Positions 34,607-41,904 of a stretch of 64,000 nucleotides of DNA are shown piece after piece. The position numbers and the translations under genes were made by a program. Source of the DNA: Anaerocolumna chitinilytica (lineage in GTDB: Bacteria; Bacillota; Clostridia; Lachnospirales; Lachnospiraceae). The stretch's first letter is position 1. Each line of letters begins with the position of its first letter. The DNA lies in the NCBI RefSeq assembly GCF_014218355.1, contig NZ_AP023368.1, forward strand, positions 4,465,501 through 4,529,500, in the 5' to 3' direction. Under the pieces are notes generated by a model. It searched no databases. It was given only the letters and a program-made list of their open reading frames with translations, and was not told the DNA's origin.

Positions 34607-34921
34607 ATGAATACAATTGGAGAAAATATTAAAAGGTTTCGAATCCAAGCTAAGTTTACACAAGAAGAACTTGCGACCCGTTTAGGTAAATCCAAGAATG
34701 TGATTTCCAACTGGGAACGTGGAGATAATAAACCGGACGCGGATACGATTGAAGAGATTTGCCTCATTTTTAATATATCTCCTAATCAAATTTATAGTTG
34801 GGAAGATGCGGCTGAAAAACCGCTTACAATTGCAGCTCACTTTGAGGGAGATAAATTCACAGAGGATGAACTGGAAGAGATTAAGCAATTCGCTGAATTC
34901 GTTAAAAACAGACGTAAATAA
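34607..34921 (+). CDS. XRE-family repressor of the tail locus
   Basis: A 104-residue protein. A classic HTH_3 domain is at about 5-60 (IGENIKRFRIQAKFTQEELATRLGKSKNVISNWERGDNKPDADTIEEICLIF). A short acidic C-terminal part follows (EDELEEIKQFAEFVKNRRK). There is no LexA-like self-cleavage domain, so inactivation should need another protein, fitting the ImmA-like gene that follows after five bases. The ATG has GGAGG seven bases upstream. Confidence 0.9.
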   Translation: MNTIGENIKRFRIQAKFTQEELATRLGKSKNVISNWERGDNKPDADTIEEICLIFNISPNQIYSWEDAAEKPLTIAAHFEGDKFTEDELEEIKQFAEFVKNRRK

Positions 34922-34926
34922 GGGGA

Positions 34927-35406
34927 ATGAGAATTTTGACATACGATGAGGAATTAGAACAAGAGGTATATGATTGCGGCGTTGAAATTATTGAAAGATA
35001 CTATTTTAAAAGCCCTCGTATTAAAGGTTTATATAGTGATAACGTTATTGCTTTAAGTAAATCAATCTTGTCATTGAAAGAGAAATCCTGTATACTGGCG
35101 GAGGAGCTGGGACATTATCACCTAACCTATGGTGATATAACAAATCAAGCAGATATCATGAACCGTAAACAGGAATATAAGGCCCGCTTACTGGCTTATA
35201 ATAAAAGAATTGGGTTAATCGGTATAGTGAAAGCTTATGAAAATGGTTGTACAAGCTTATACGAAATGGCGGAATATCTGAATGTAACAGAAGACTTCCT
35301 ATGTGAAGCTTTAATATGTTATAAGCATAAATATGGGGAGTATATAGAGATCGATCATTATGTAATTTTCTTTGAGCCATTTCTGACTTTGTTTAAAATG
35401 ATATGA
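34927..35406 (+). CDS. ImmA/IrrE-like protein
   Basis: A 159-residue protein (or 156 if TTG 34936 is used, which is better spaced from AAGGGG). The metallopeptidase-like motif reads LAEELGHYHL: the HExxH first His is Glu, a variant often seen in clostridial prophage homologues. A C-terminal part (LIGIVKAYENGCTSLYEMAEYLNVTEDFLCEAL) resembles the helix-turn-helix tail of the family. ImmA-type proteins cleave or inactivate a partner XRE repressor on DNA damage or quorum signals. Here they would release the tail genes. Whether the variant motif is catalytic is open. Confidence 0.82.
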   Translation: MRILTYDEELEQEVYDCGVEIIERYYFKSPRIKGLYSDNVIALSKSILSLKEKSCILAEELGHYHLTYGDITNQADIMNRKQEYKARLLAYNKRIGLIGIVKAYENGCTSLYEMAEYLNVTEDFLCEALICYKHKYGEYIEIDHYVIFFEPFLTLFKMI

Positions 35407-35441
35407 CTTCTGTACTCCAAATAAATGGTATATTAATACAT

Positions 35442-35475
35442 AAAAAAGTTCCAACCATTTGGTTGGAACTTTTTT
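35442..35475. terminator. Bidirectional terminator between immA-like gene and tRNA-Thr
   Basis: A near-perfect hairpin (AGTTCCAACC 35447-35456 with GGTTGGAACT 35461-35470, four-base loop) is flanked by six A on the left and six T on the right. It can stop both the rightward regulator transcript and the leftward sigH-tRNA-Thr transcript. Confidence 0.88.
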
Positions 35476-35478
35476 CTA

Positions 35479-35551
35479 AGCTCCCGACGAGACTTGAACT
35501 CGAGACCTTTACCTTACCAAGGTAACGCTCTACCGACTGAGCTACGGGGGC
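35479..35551 (-). tRNA. tRNA-Thr (anticodon GGT) with two stem mismatches
   Basis: The acceptor GCCCCCG pairs with CGGGAGC except C3-A70. The D-arm GCTC/GAGC is regular. The anticodon stem TTACC/GGTAA has the loop TTGGTAA, giving GGT. The T-stem TCGAG/CTCGT pairs except T49-T65. Both faults involve the 3' half. The discriminator is T and CCA is not encoded. It lies 10 bases after sigH on the same strand and may share its transcript. It may be functional with reduced stability, or partly decayed. Confidence 0.82.
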
Positions 35552-35561
35552 ATTTACTTTT

Positions 35562-36194
35562 TTAATATAATTCCTTTAAAACTGTATTCAATTTCAAACG
35601 AATTCGTTGCAATGCATTATCGATTGACTTTGGTTCTTTCTTTAATTTGTCTGCTATTTGAAGATAAGAATAATCATGCAGATATAAATCCAAAACTGTT
35701 TTTTCAAACTGACTTAAATGCCTTACGAGTTCATATTCTAACATACTTGTACTCTCTTTGTCAATAACTAATTCTTCAGGATTTGAAATTTTATTCTGAA
35801 TTACGACATCAGCTAAAGTCTCTTTTTCCTCAAAATCAGCATTTTCACTGTATGCCGGTGTATAGAGAGACACATATGTATTTAATGGAATATTCTTCTT
35901 TCGATTGGATGCTTTTATGGCTGAGTACATCTGTCTGGAGATGCAAAGGTCAGCAAAGCTGTAAAAACTACTGTCCTTTTCTGTACCGTAGTCCCTTATT
36001 GCTTTGTATAAGCCAATCATGCCTTCCTGGATTAAATCTTCCTTATCCCCTCCAATTAAAAATAGAGCCTTGGCTTTATTTTTAACAAGGTTTTTATATT
36101 TGGTAAGCATATAATCCATTGCATAGGAATCCCCTCCGCGGATCAAAGCTATGATTTCATCATCACTCTTTCGATCCAATTTTATATCAGGCAT
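35562..36194 (-). CDS. sigH: RNA polymerase sporulation sigma factor SigH
   Basis: A 210-residue sigma-70 family factor of the Spo0H/SigH type, which starts post-exponential and sporulation programmes. The N-terminus DDEIIALIRGGDSYAMDYMLTKYKNLVKNKAKALFLIGGDKEDLIQEGMIGLYKAI holds region 2.1-2.2. TFYSFADLCISRQ-like region 2.4 reads SSFYSFADLCISRQMYSAIKASNRKKNIPLN. Region 4 ends with SYLQIADKLKKEPKSIDNALQRIRLKL. Its place near rlmB-mrnC-cysS fits clostridial gene order, though the EcsC and HTH genes come between. Confidence 0.93.
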   Translation of the reverse strand: MPDIKLDRKSDDEIIALIRGGDSYAMDYMLTKYKNLVKNKAKALFLIGGDKEDLIQEGMIGLYKAIRDYGTEKDSSFYSFADLCISRQMYSAIKASNRKKNIPLNTYVSLYTPAYSENADFEEKETLADVVIQNKISNPEELVIDKESTSMLEYELVRHLSQFEKTVLDLYLHDYSYLQIADKLKKEPKSIDNALQRIRLKLNTVLKELY

Positions 36195-36521
36195 TTATTT
36201 TTAACCCCCTGGTTTTTAAAATGTCTAAATTCGTTTATGAAGCAACTTTACACCAGTGTAGCACAGGATTCAGGAATTAGCAACCTGCCGGAATAGCTAA
36301 CCGAAGGAAATAGAGGTCTGCTCTTATTGCCGGATACAAAACTTCTAAAATCAACCTCCGTGAAAAAGGCACTGCCTGATTACTCAAGCAATGCCTTCTT
36401 ACTCCTTAGAGTTTAAACACCTCTAATTTTTGATACAATACAACCATCCCCTTTCCTCTTGGAATCGACCGGTCAACTGTATTATCTCATAGCCTCCATC
36501 TCAATACCAGGGTAAGAATGA
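36195..36521. other. Intergenic region upstream of sigH, with a terminator
   Basis: About 330 bases. The left part presumably carries the sigH promoter. A hairpin AAGGCACTGCCTG...CAAGCAATGCCTT (36366-36397) with TTTTTC on the minus side ends the 36522-36791 gene. No further ORF or RNA is recognised. Confidence 0.6.
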
Positions 36522-36791
36522 TTATATCTGATTTTTCTTATATATAATTTTTCTAATGGTATCCTCACTTAAATGATATTCCTCCGATAAATTCTTAACC
36601 GGTTCTCCCTGCATAAATAAGCAGGCAATCTCTTCATTTCTTCTGTCAATCCAATCCCGGGAACCACTTATGTGTCCCCATCCTACCTTGTCACCCTTTT
36701 TCGGAATGTATACAAGGCATCCTTCAGCATATTGCTGAACTTCCTTTAATAGTTGGTCCGGCAATACATCTGCTCCTTTTTTGTACGTCAA
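36522..36791 (-). CDS. CD3324-type small helix-turn-helix protein
   Basis: An 89-residue protein of a family widespread in Clostridia (CD3324 type). The N-terminus YKKGADVLPDQLLKEVQQYAEGCLVYIPKKGDK and the ISGSRDWIDRRNEEIACLFMQGEPVKNLSEEYHLSEDTIRKII end are typical, the latter being a helix-turn-helix. The start is TTG at 36791 with GGAGGG seven bases before it. An overlapping ORF (36724-36849) with a stronger ribosome site covers this start. Its targets are unknown. Confidence 0.8.
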   Translation of the reverse strand: MTYKKGADVLPDQLLKEVQQYAEGCLVYIPKKGDKVGWGHISGSRDWIDRRNEEIACLFMQGEPVKNLSEEYHLSEDTIRKIIYKKNQI

Positions 36792-36849
36792 ACAGCATTC
36801 CCTCCATTACATTAACACTATTAACATTACGATTTACAAAGCTTCTCAT
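36724..36849 (-). CDS. Possible 41-codon leader ORF overlapping the CD3324-type gene
   Basis: ATG 36849 lies behind a strong AAGGAGGTGG site and the frame (MRSFVNRNVNSVNVMEG...) runs 41 codons to TGA 36724. It passes through the TTG start of the next gene in another frame. It may couple or restrain translation of that gene; the peptide itself is not recognised and could be non-functional. Confidence 0.35.
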   Translation of the reverse strand: MRSFVNRNVNSVNVMEGMLFDVQKRSRCIAGPTIKGSSAIC

Positions 36850-37102
36850 GTATAGCCACCTCCTTATGAATATTAATAAAATAAATTTTTACCATGACCA
36901 GTATAACACAGTTAAAAACAGATTTCCAGTTTTTTGTGTTTTTCATTGAAGCTTTTACTCAAATATTATATAATTCATAATAACTATCAGAAAACATATC
37001 CTAACACATCAATATTTCTGTCAGTACAAATGATTTATCATCATATATTTACAATAGATAAGCAAAAGCTCCTTCAACTCTAATAATAGAAAGGATTTCA
37101 AT

Positions 37103-37897
37103 ATGAAAAAAATCTTGGAAGAACAACTAAAGGAAATAGAAACGAAAGAAAGTAATCTCCTTCTGGCAAAAGATAATTCTTATTTTAATACAACTATCAA
37201 TCCTTTGCTGGATAAAGTAAGAGATAAAATTCCCACAACTTTAAAAGGTACTCTGGATAAAGCTTTTTTTAAAGCATTTGAGTTGATCTATGACAAAGGC
37301 ATCGATGTCATTGAGAAGACCTACAACAAAGACAGGATTTTAGTAGACTACGATATCAATAACTTGGCTGTAAAAAGAAAAACTACTAAAAAGCATTTAA
37401 AAGATCTGGATAAACCTGCTGCCCTGTCCAGCCGGTTCAATTCAACTTTTTCAGCAGTTGAGGGCAGTGTATTAGGTGTTCTTGGTATCGGTCTTCCGGA
37501 TATTCCTCTCTTTCTGGCTTTAATTATAAAGTCTATGAATGAAGTTGCTTTAAGTTACGGCTTCTCTTATGAGAAGGAGGAAGAGAAAGCGTTTATCTGT
37601 ATACTGCTGCAGGCTGCCCTTACATCAGGCGCAAAGAAAGTAGAGCTTAATAGTAAATTAGATGAAATAGCAGCTCAGATTGATTCTGGTATTCATCCTT
37701 CTCTGGATGTGAAGGAAGAAATGAAAAACGCCTCCTCCTGCTTTTCTGAGGCTCTTCTTACCGCCAAATTCATTCAAGGCATGCCGCTTATCGGTGTTGT
37801 CGGAGGGCTTGTAAATCACAGTTATATTCGGAAAATTACAGCCTATGCAAGAGTGAAATATAAAAAGCGCTATTTACTAAAGAAAATAAATGAATAA
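37103..37897 (+). CDS. EcsC family protein
   Basis: A 264-residue protein of the EcsC family. Visible features are a helical N-terminal region (1-50) and the family core GSVLGVLGIGLPDIPLFLALIIKSMNEVALSYGF (about 128-161). The closing LTAKFIQGMPLIGVVGGLVNHSYIRKITAYARVKYKKRYLL segment is also typical. Two hydrophobic stretches suggest membrane association. The role of the family is unclear; it was named from the Bacillus ecs locus. The ATG follows AAAGGA. It is transcribed opposite to its neighbours and ends at a shared terminator with rlmB. Confidence 0.82.
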   Translation: MKKILEEQLKEIETKESNLLLAKDNSYFNTTINPLLDKVRDKIPTTLKGTLDKAFFKAFELIYDKGIDVIEKTYNKDRILVDYDINNLAVKRKTTKKHLKDLDKPAALSSRFNSTFSAVEGSVLGVLGIGLPDIPLFLALIIKSMNEVALSYGFSYEKEEEKAFICILLQAALTSGAKKVELNSKLDEIAAQIDSGIHPSLDVKEEMKNASSCFSEALLTAKFIQGMPLIGVVGGLVNHSYIRKITAYARVKYKKRYLLKKINE

Positions 37898-37901
37898 CAA
37901 T

Positions 37902-37943
37902 AAAAGAGGGCATATGGTATCGGTAACCATATGCCCTCTTTTT
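37902..37943. terminator. Bidirectional terminator between ecsC-like gene and rlmB
   Basis: AGAGGGCATATGGT pairs perfectly with ACCATATGCCCTCT, with a seven-base loop, A-rich on the left and TTTTT on the right. It is placed between two converging genes. Confidence 0.9.
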
Positions 37944-37957
37944 ATCACTTTATGTCC

Positions 37958-38698
37958 TTATCCTAATCTTTGTCTTACAATCTCGTAGGAAAGTATTCCC
38001 ATAGCAACGGATGCATTCAGGGAATCGATATTTCCAAACATCGGTATCTTAGCCATATAATCACATTTTTCCTTAATCAGCCTTCCGACGCCTTCTCCCT
38101 CACTGCCAATTACCAGTCCGATCGGACCTTTCAAGTTTTGTTTGTACATGATTTCACCTTCCATATCAGCACACACAAACCAAAGTCCCTTTTCTTTTAA
38201 TTCCTCAATGGTAGCCACCAGATTAGTAACCTTTGCCACCGGGGTATAATTAATGGCACCGGCAGAGGTTTTAGCCACGGTAGCCGTCAGACCTACTGCT
38301 CTTCGCTTAGGAATGATGATTCCATGAGCACCGGCCTGATTGGCAGTACGAAGAATTGCTCCCAGATTATGGGGGTCTTCAATCCCATCCAGCAGAATAA
38401 TAAAAGGAGGTTCTCCTTTTTCTTCTGCCGCTTTTAAGATATCTTCTACCTCTGCATATTCATAAGCAGCCGCATATGCCATGACTCCCTGGTGTTTTCC
38501 GGTTTCTGAAAGCTGGTCAAGTCTTTCTTTCTTTACAAAGTTGATGATAGTATCACCCTTCTTTGCTTCTCTTAAGATTGATTTTATAGGTCCATCCTGA
38601 CAACCGTCCAGAACAAAAAGCCTGTCTATCGTCTTTCCTGAACGGAATGCTTCCAATACCGCATTACGGCCCTCTATAGTAAGTTCTTCGTATCTCAT
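37958..38698 (-). CDS. rlmB: 23S rRNA (guanosine-2'-O)-methyltransferase RlmB
   Basis: A 246-residue SPOUT methyltransferase of the TrmH family. The N-terminal substrate-binding part (about 1-75) starts EGRNAVLEAFRSGKTIDRLFV. The SPOUT core has the three motifs: LDGIEDPHNLGAILRTANQAGAHGIII (with the Asn and Arg of motif 1), GLVIGSEGEGVGRLIKEKCD (motif 2) and IPMFGNIDSLNASVAMGILSYEIVRQ (motif 3, the SAM-binding knot). The start overlaps the mrnC stop by four bases. It is last in the cysE-cysS-mrnC-rlmB unit. Confidence 0.94.
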   Translation of the reverse strand: MRYEELTIEGRNAVLEAFRSGKTIDRLFVLDGCQDGPIKSILREAKKGDTIINFVKKERLDQLSETGKHQGVMAYAAAYEYAEVEDILKAAEEKGEPPFIILLDGIEDPHNLGAILRTANQAGAHGIIIPKRRAVGLTATVAKTSAGAINYTPVAKVTNLVATIEELKEKGLWFVCADMEGEIMYKQNLKGPIGLVIGSEGEGVGRLIKEKCDYMAKIPMFGNIDSLNASVAMGILSYEIVRQRLG

Positions 38699-39279
38699 TC
38701 TAACTCCTTTTCCGATTCTATTAATATTTCAGTATCATCCTCTTCTTGAAGTGTCTCAGATAAATCGCACTTCTTTTCTTCTTGCTCTTTTTTCATTTCA
38801 TTTGACTTTGTAGCATTTTCCTTTGGAGTAACACTTGCTGCCGCACTTCTTCTTTCAAGGCCGGCTTTCATAAGTTCAAGGACTCTATCCAGCCGATTAT
38901 CCAGATACAGATATCCCATTAAGGCTTCTAAGCCCGTTGCAGAACGGTATTCCGTAATAGTTGCATTCTTAGCTGTGGTAAAAGACTTCGCATTACGTCC
39001 TCTTTTATAGATAGAAAGCTCCTCCTCTGTAAGCATGTCCTCAATGCCATGATAAAGCTCCATCTGGGCAGATGCCTTTACCATACTGCTTACCCTTTTA
39101 TGAAGCTTGTTAACCGGTGCATTTCCCTGCTCTACCACCAGTGTACGGATAATCAAATCGTACACTACATCTCCTATATATGCAAGCGTCAAGGGAGAAT
39201 ACGTCTTTAAATCCGTATCCGGCAGAGCAAATGCATCTTTTATTAAGCGGATTAACCCCTCTTCTAAGCCCTTTTCCAT
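38695..39279 (-). CDS. mrnC: Mini-ribonuclease III, 23S rRNA maturation
   Basis: A 194-residue protein with the RNase III catalytic domain but no dsRNA-binding domain, as in Mini-III. LTLAYIGDVVYDLIIRTLVVEQGNAPVNKLHKR (about 28-60) and YRSATGLEALMGYLYL (about 112-127) hold the acidic metal ligands. The last 55 residues or so form an acidic, disordered-looking tail (EKKCDLSETLQEEDDTEILIESEKELE), longer than usual. It overlaps cysS by 16 bases, the conserved Firmicutes arrangement. Confidence 0.92.
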   Translation of the reverse strand: MEKGLEEGLIRLIKDAFALPDTDLKTYSPLTLAYIGDVVYDLIIRTLVVEQGNAPVNKLHKRVSSMVKASAQMELYHGIEDMLTEEELSIYKRGRNAKSFTTAKNATITEYRSATGLEALMGYLYLDNRLDRVLELMKAGLERRSAAASVTPKENATKSNEMKKEQEEKKCDLSETLQEEDDTEILIESEKELE

Positions 39280-40733
39280 CGAACACCTTCTCTTGTATCC
39301 TCTAATACAATGCCCTTCTCAAGTAATAAATCTCTGATTTCATCAGATTTCTTAAAGTCTTTTTGCTTTCTCGCTTCCTGACGCTCTTTGATAAGCCCTT
39401 CAATCTCTTCGTCTAACAGTTCATCTTTCTTAATTGCTTTAATGCCGAGAACCTCACAAAGGGATGTCATAAGTTTTAATAATTCCTGTAATAAAGCAGG
39501 AGAAGATTCGGCTGTTCCATTTGTATTTGAGAGCTTTACTAATTCAAAAATTGCAGAAATAGCATCCGCCGTATTAAAATCATCATCCATGGCAGCTTCA
39601 AATTTCTCCTGGAACTTAGCTGCCTCTTTTAATATTTCTTCTTCGTCCTTGGAGATAGAATGCTTCTTATCCACCTCAAGACCGCTTACCATCTCACATT
39701 CAGCTTCAGCAGACAGGATTGCCTGACCGCTAGCCTGGCTTTTCGCTTCTAGAAGACTGGTCAGGTGTCCGGCTGCCGTCTGAATTCTATCCAAGGCATT
39801 CTTAGAGGCTTCCATCAAATCTCTGCTGAAATTAATAGGGCTTCTGTAATGGGCGCTCAGCATGAAGAAGCGCAATACGGAAAGGTCATAGCTCTCACTG
39901 ATTTCTCTTACGGTAAAGAAATTCCCGGTGGATTTAGACATCTTCTTATTATCAATGTTTAAGAAGCCGTTATGCATCCAATATTTTGCGAATTCTTTTC
40001 CGTTGCAGGCTTCGCTCTGTGCGATTTCATTCTCATGGTGAGGGAAGATCAGGTCTTCTCCGCCGGCATGTATATCAATTGCTTCGCCTAAGTATTTCTT
40101 GCTCATGACAGAGCATTCAATATGCCAGCCGGGTCTTCCTTCACTCCAGGGTGATTCCCAGAAAGGCTCGCCGTCTTTCTTAGGTTTCCATAATACGAAA
40201 TCCATGGGGTCTTCTTTTTCTTCACTCACGGCAATACGGATTCCTGCCTCCAGATCATCAATGTTTTTCTTGGAGAGCTTTCCGTACTCAGTAAAACTTC
40301 TGGTACGGAAATAAACCGTACCATTCTTCTCATAGGCATGGCCTTTCTGAATCAGAGTGGAAATCATCTCAATCATTCCCTCTATTTCTTCCGTAGCCTT
40401 CGGATTAAAAGTAGCGGGTTCTACATTTAACCCTTCCACGTCTTTTTTATACTCACCTATATAGCGCTCAGATATATCTGATGCGCTTACTCCTTCTTCA
40501 ATAGCTTTCTTGATAATCTTATCATCTACGTCCGTAAAGTTGGAAACAAAATTTACGTCATAACCCTTATATTCCAAATAACGCCTTACCGTATCAAACA
40601 CAATGATTGGCCTTGCATTACCAATATGAATGTAATTATATACTGTAGGTCCGCAGACATACATCTTTACCTTGCCCTCTTCCAAAGGAATAAATTCTTC
40701 TTTTTTCTTTGTAAGGGTATTATAAATCTTCAT
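39264..40733 (-). CDS. cysS: Cysteinyl-tRNA synthetase
   Basis: A 489-residue class I synthetase. The zinc Cys27 is in YVCGPTVYNY, the HIGN motif at 36-39, other zinc ligands in HIECSVMSKKYLGEAIDIHAGGEDLIFPHHENE (about 206-238), and the KMSKS motif is in NKKMSKSTGN (about 265-274). The C-terminal helical anticodon-binding domain and the last RQEARKQKDFKKSDEIRDLL tail are complete. It lies behind cysE and the Cys-type T-box, so charged tRNA-Cys level probably controls it. Confidence 0.97.
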   Translation of the reverse strand: MKIYNTLTKKKEEFIPLEEGKVKMYVCGPTVYNYIHIGNARPIIVFDTVRRYLEYKGYDVNFVSNFTDVDDKIIKKAIEEGVSASDISERYIGEYKKDVEGLNVEPATFNPKATEEIEGMIEMISTLIQKGHAYEKNGTVYFRTRSFTEYGKLSKKNIDDLEAGIRIAVSEEKEDPMDFVLWKPKKDGEPFWESPWSEGRPGWHIECSVMSKKYLGEAIDIHAGGEDLIFPHHENEIAQSEACNGKEFAKYWMHNGFLNIDNKKMSKSTGNFFTVREISESYDLSVLRFFMLSAHYRSPINFSRDLMEASKNALDRIQTAAGHLTSLLEAKSQASGQAILSAEAECEMVSGLEVDKKHSISKDEEEILKEAAKFQEKFEAAMDDDFNTADAISAIFELVKLSNTNGTAESSPALLQELLKLMTSLCEVLGIKAIKKDELLDEEIEGLIKERQEARKQKDFKKSDEIRDLLLEKGIVLEDTREGVRWKRA

Positions 40734-40805
40734 TGTAACCTCTTTCCTGAATACCTGTCTAAGGGTATTCCTTACTGTATAGTTATTATTTATCTTATTT
40801 TACTA

Positions 40806-41516
40806 TTAAAGCATGCTGTTGTCGAAAGAAATTTCTTCAGACGGCCTGTTACTTAATGCTTCTTTCAGCTTAAACTCGTATTGAAGCTTTTTAATTTCCT
40901 CTGTCAAACGGTTATTTTCAGCTCTCAGGCTTAAAAGTTCTGTAAATACAGGATCAGGAAAATGTACCTGGTCCATGTCCTCTCTGGGTATTTTCATATT
41001 ATCCCGCTTTACCACATGGCCTGGAACTCCAACCACTGTAGAATTAGGCGGAACCTCCGATAGTACCACCGAACCGGCTCCAATCTTAGAATTTTCCCCT
41101 ACTGTAAAGGAACCAAGAATCTTAGCACCGGCACTGATCATCACATTATTGCCGACTGTCGGATGCCTTTTACCGCTTTCTTTACCGGTTCCTCCAAGAG
41201 TTACCCCCTGATAGAGTGTTACATTATCACCTACAATTGCTGTTTCACCGATTACAACTCCGTGACCATGATCGATAAACAGGCCCTTACCGATAGTTGC
41301 TCCCGGATGAATCTCAATCCCGGTCTTTCTGACTGTCCTTTGTGAGAGCCACCTGGCAAGAAAATAATGTTTTTTCAGATAGAGTTTGTGTGCCACCCGG
41401 TATCTAAGGATTGCCTTAAAGCTTGGGTATAAAAATATTTCCCAAGCAGATTTAATAGCCGGATCCCGCTCTCTTATGATTTCAATTTCCCCTTTTATAT
41501 ATTTTATGATTCCCAT
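40806..41516 (-). CDS. cysE: Serine O-acetyltransferase
   Basis: A 236-residue enzyme of the short Firmicutes CysE type, first step of cysteine synthesis (serine + acetyl-CoA to O-acetylserine). The N-terminal helical region (RDPAIKSAWEIFLYPSFKAILRYRVAH) is followed by the left-handed beta-helix with hexapeptide repeats. This contains the catalytic His in DHGHGVVIGETAIVGDNVTLYQGVTLGGTGK. The C-terminus has an extra coiled coil (LRAENNRLTEEIKKLQYEF). It is the first gene after the T-box leader, consistent with control by Cys supply. Confidence 0.94.
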   Translation of the reverse strand: MGIIKYIKGEIEIIRERDPAIKSAWEIFLYPSFKAILRYRVAHKLYLKKHYFLARWLSQRTVRKTGIEIHPGATIGKGLFIDHGHGVVIGETAIVGDNVTLYQGVTLGGTGKESGKRHPTVGNNVMISAGAKILGSFTVGENSKIGAGSVVLSEVPPNSTVVGVPGHVVKRDNMKIPREDMDQVHFPDPVFTELLSLRAENNRLTEEIKKLQYEFKLKEALSNRPSEEISFDNSML

Positions 41517-41626
41517 AATATACCTAAGCCCTTTCCGATACCTGCGTTTTAAAACCCAGGCACACCACTATAATTTGTATAATAAGTAATCGCGCAAATA
41601 ATATCCGTCCTGAAAGCAATAAAAAA

Positions 41627-41863
41627 ACTCCGTCTCAATTAGAGACGAAGTTACTCCGCGGTTCCACTCTACTATGCAGAAATCACCTGCACACTTAAAG
41701 GCTAACGGCCCTGACCGGATTAAGCTAAACTCTTCGTCTCACTTAATCAGCTCCCAGATGCACTTCATCAATATTCGGGTAAAGGATGCTTGCAGCCGGT
41801 GACATCCTCTCTCTGCTGCCCTCTTATGGATTACTTTTCTGTTCATAGCTTTTATCTATTCTT
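41627..41863 (-). promoter_or_regulatory. T-box leader, specifier TGC (Cys)
   Basis: The minus strand contains the T-box motif AGAGTGGAACCGCGG (41657-41671) and a stem I-like region with AGAGAGAGGATG and GAAGTGCA. This places a TGC codon (Cys) at 41760-41762 in the specifier loop. A terminator hairpin (41627-41651, ACTCCGTCTC...GAGACGAAGT) is followed by seven T. It should let transcription through to cysE-cysS only when tRNA-Cys is uncharged. Confidence 0.92.
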
Positions 41864-41869
41864 TTCTTT

Positions 41870-41898
41870 ATTCTATGCAAAGATTGTGAAAATGTCAA
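41870..41898 (-). promoter_or_regulatory. Promoter of the T-box/cysE operon
   Basis: On the minus strand consensus TTGACA (41893-41898), a 17-base spacer and TAGAAT (41870-41875) sit just upstream of the T-box leader and overlap the end of the 41905 gene region. Confidence 0.85.
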
Positions 41899-41904
41899 TT
41901 ATAA

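Noticed and set aside
34682..34942. Minus-strand ORF across the XRE repressor
   Set aside because: It is antisense to a clear HTH_3 protein with a ribosome site and matches no phage gene pattern.
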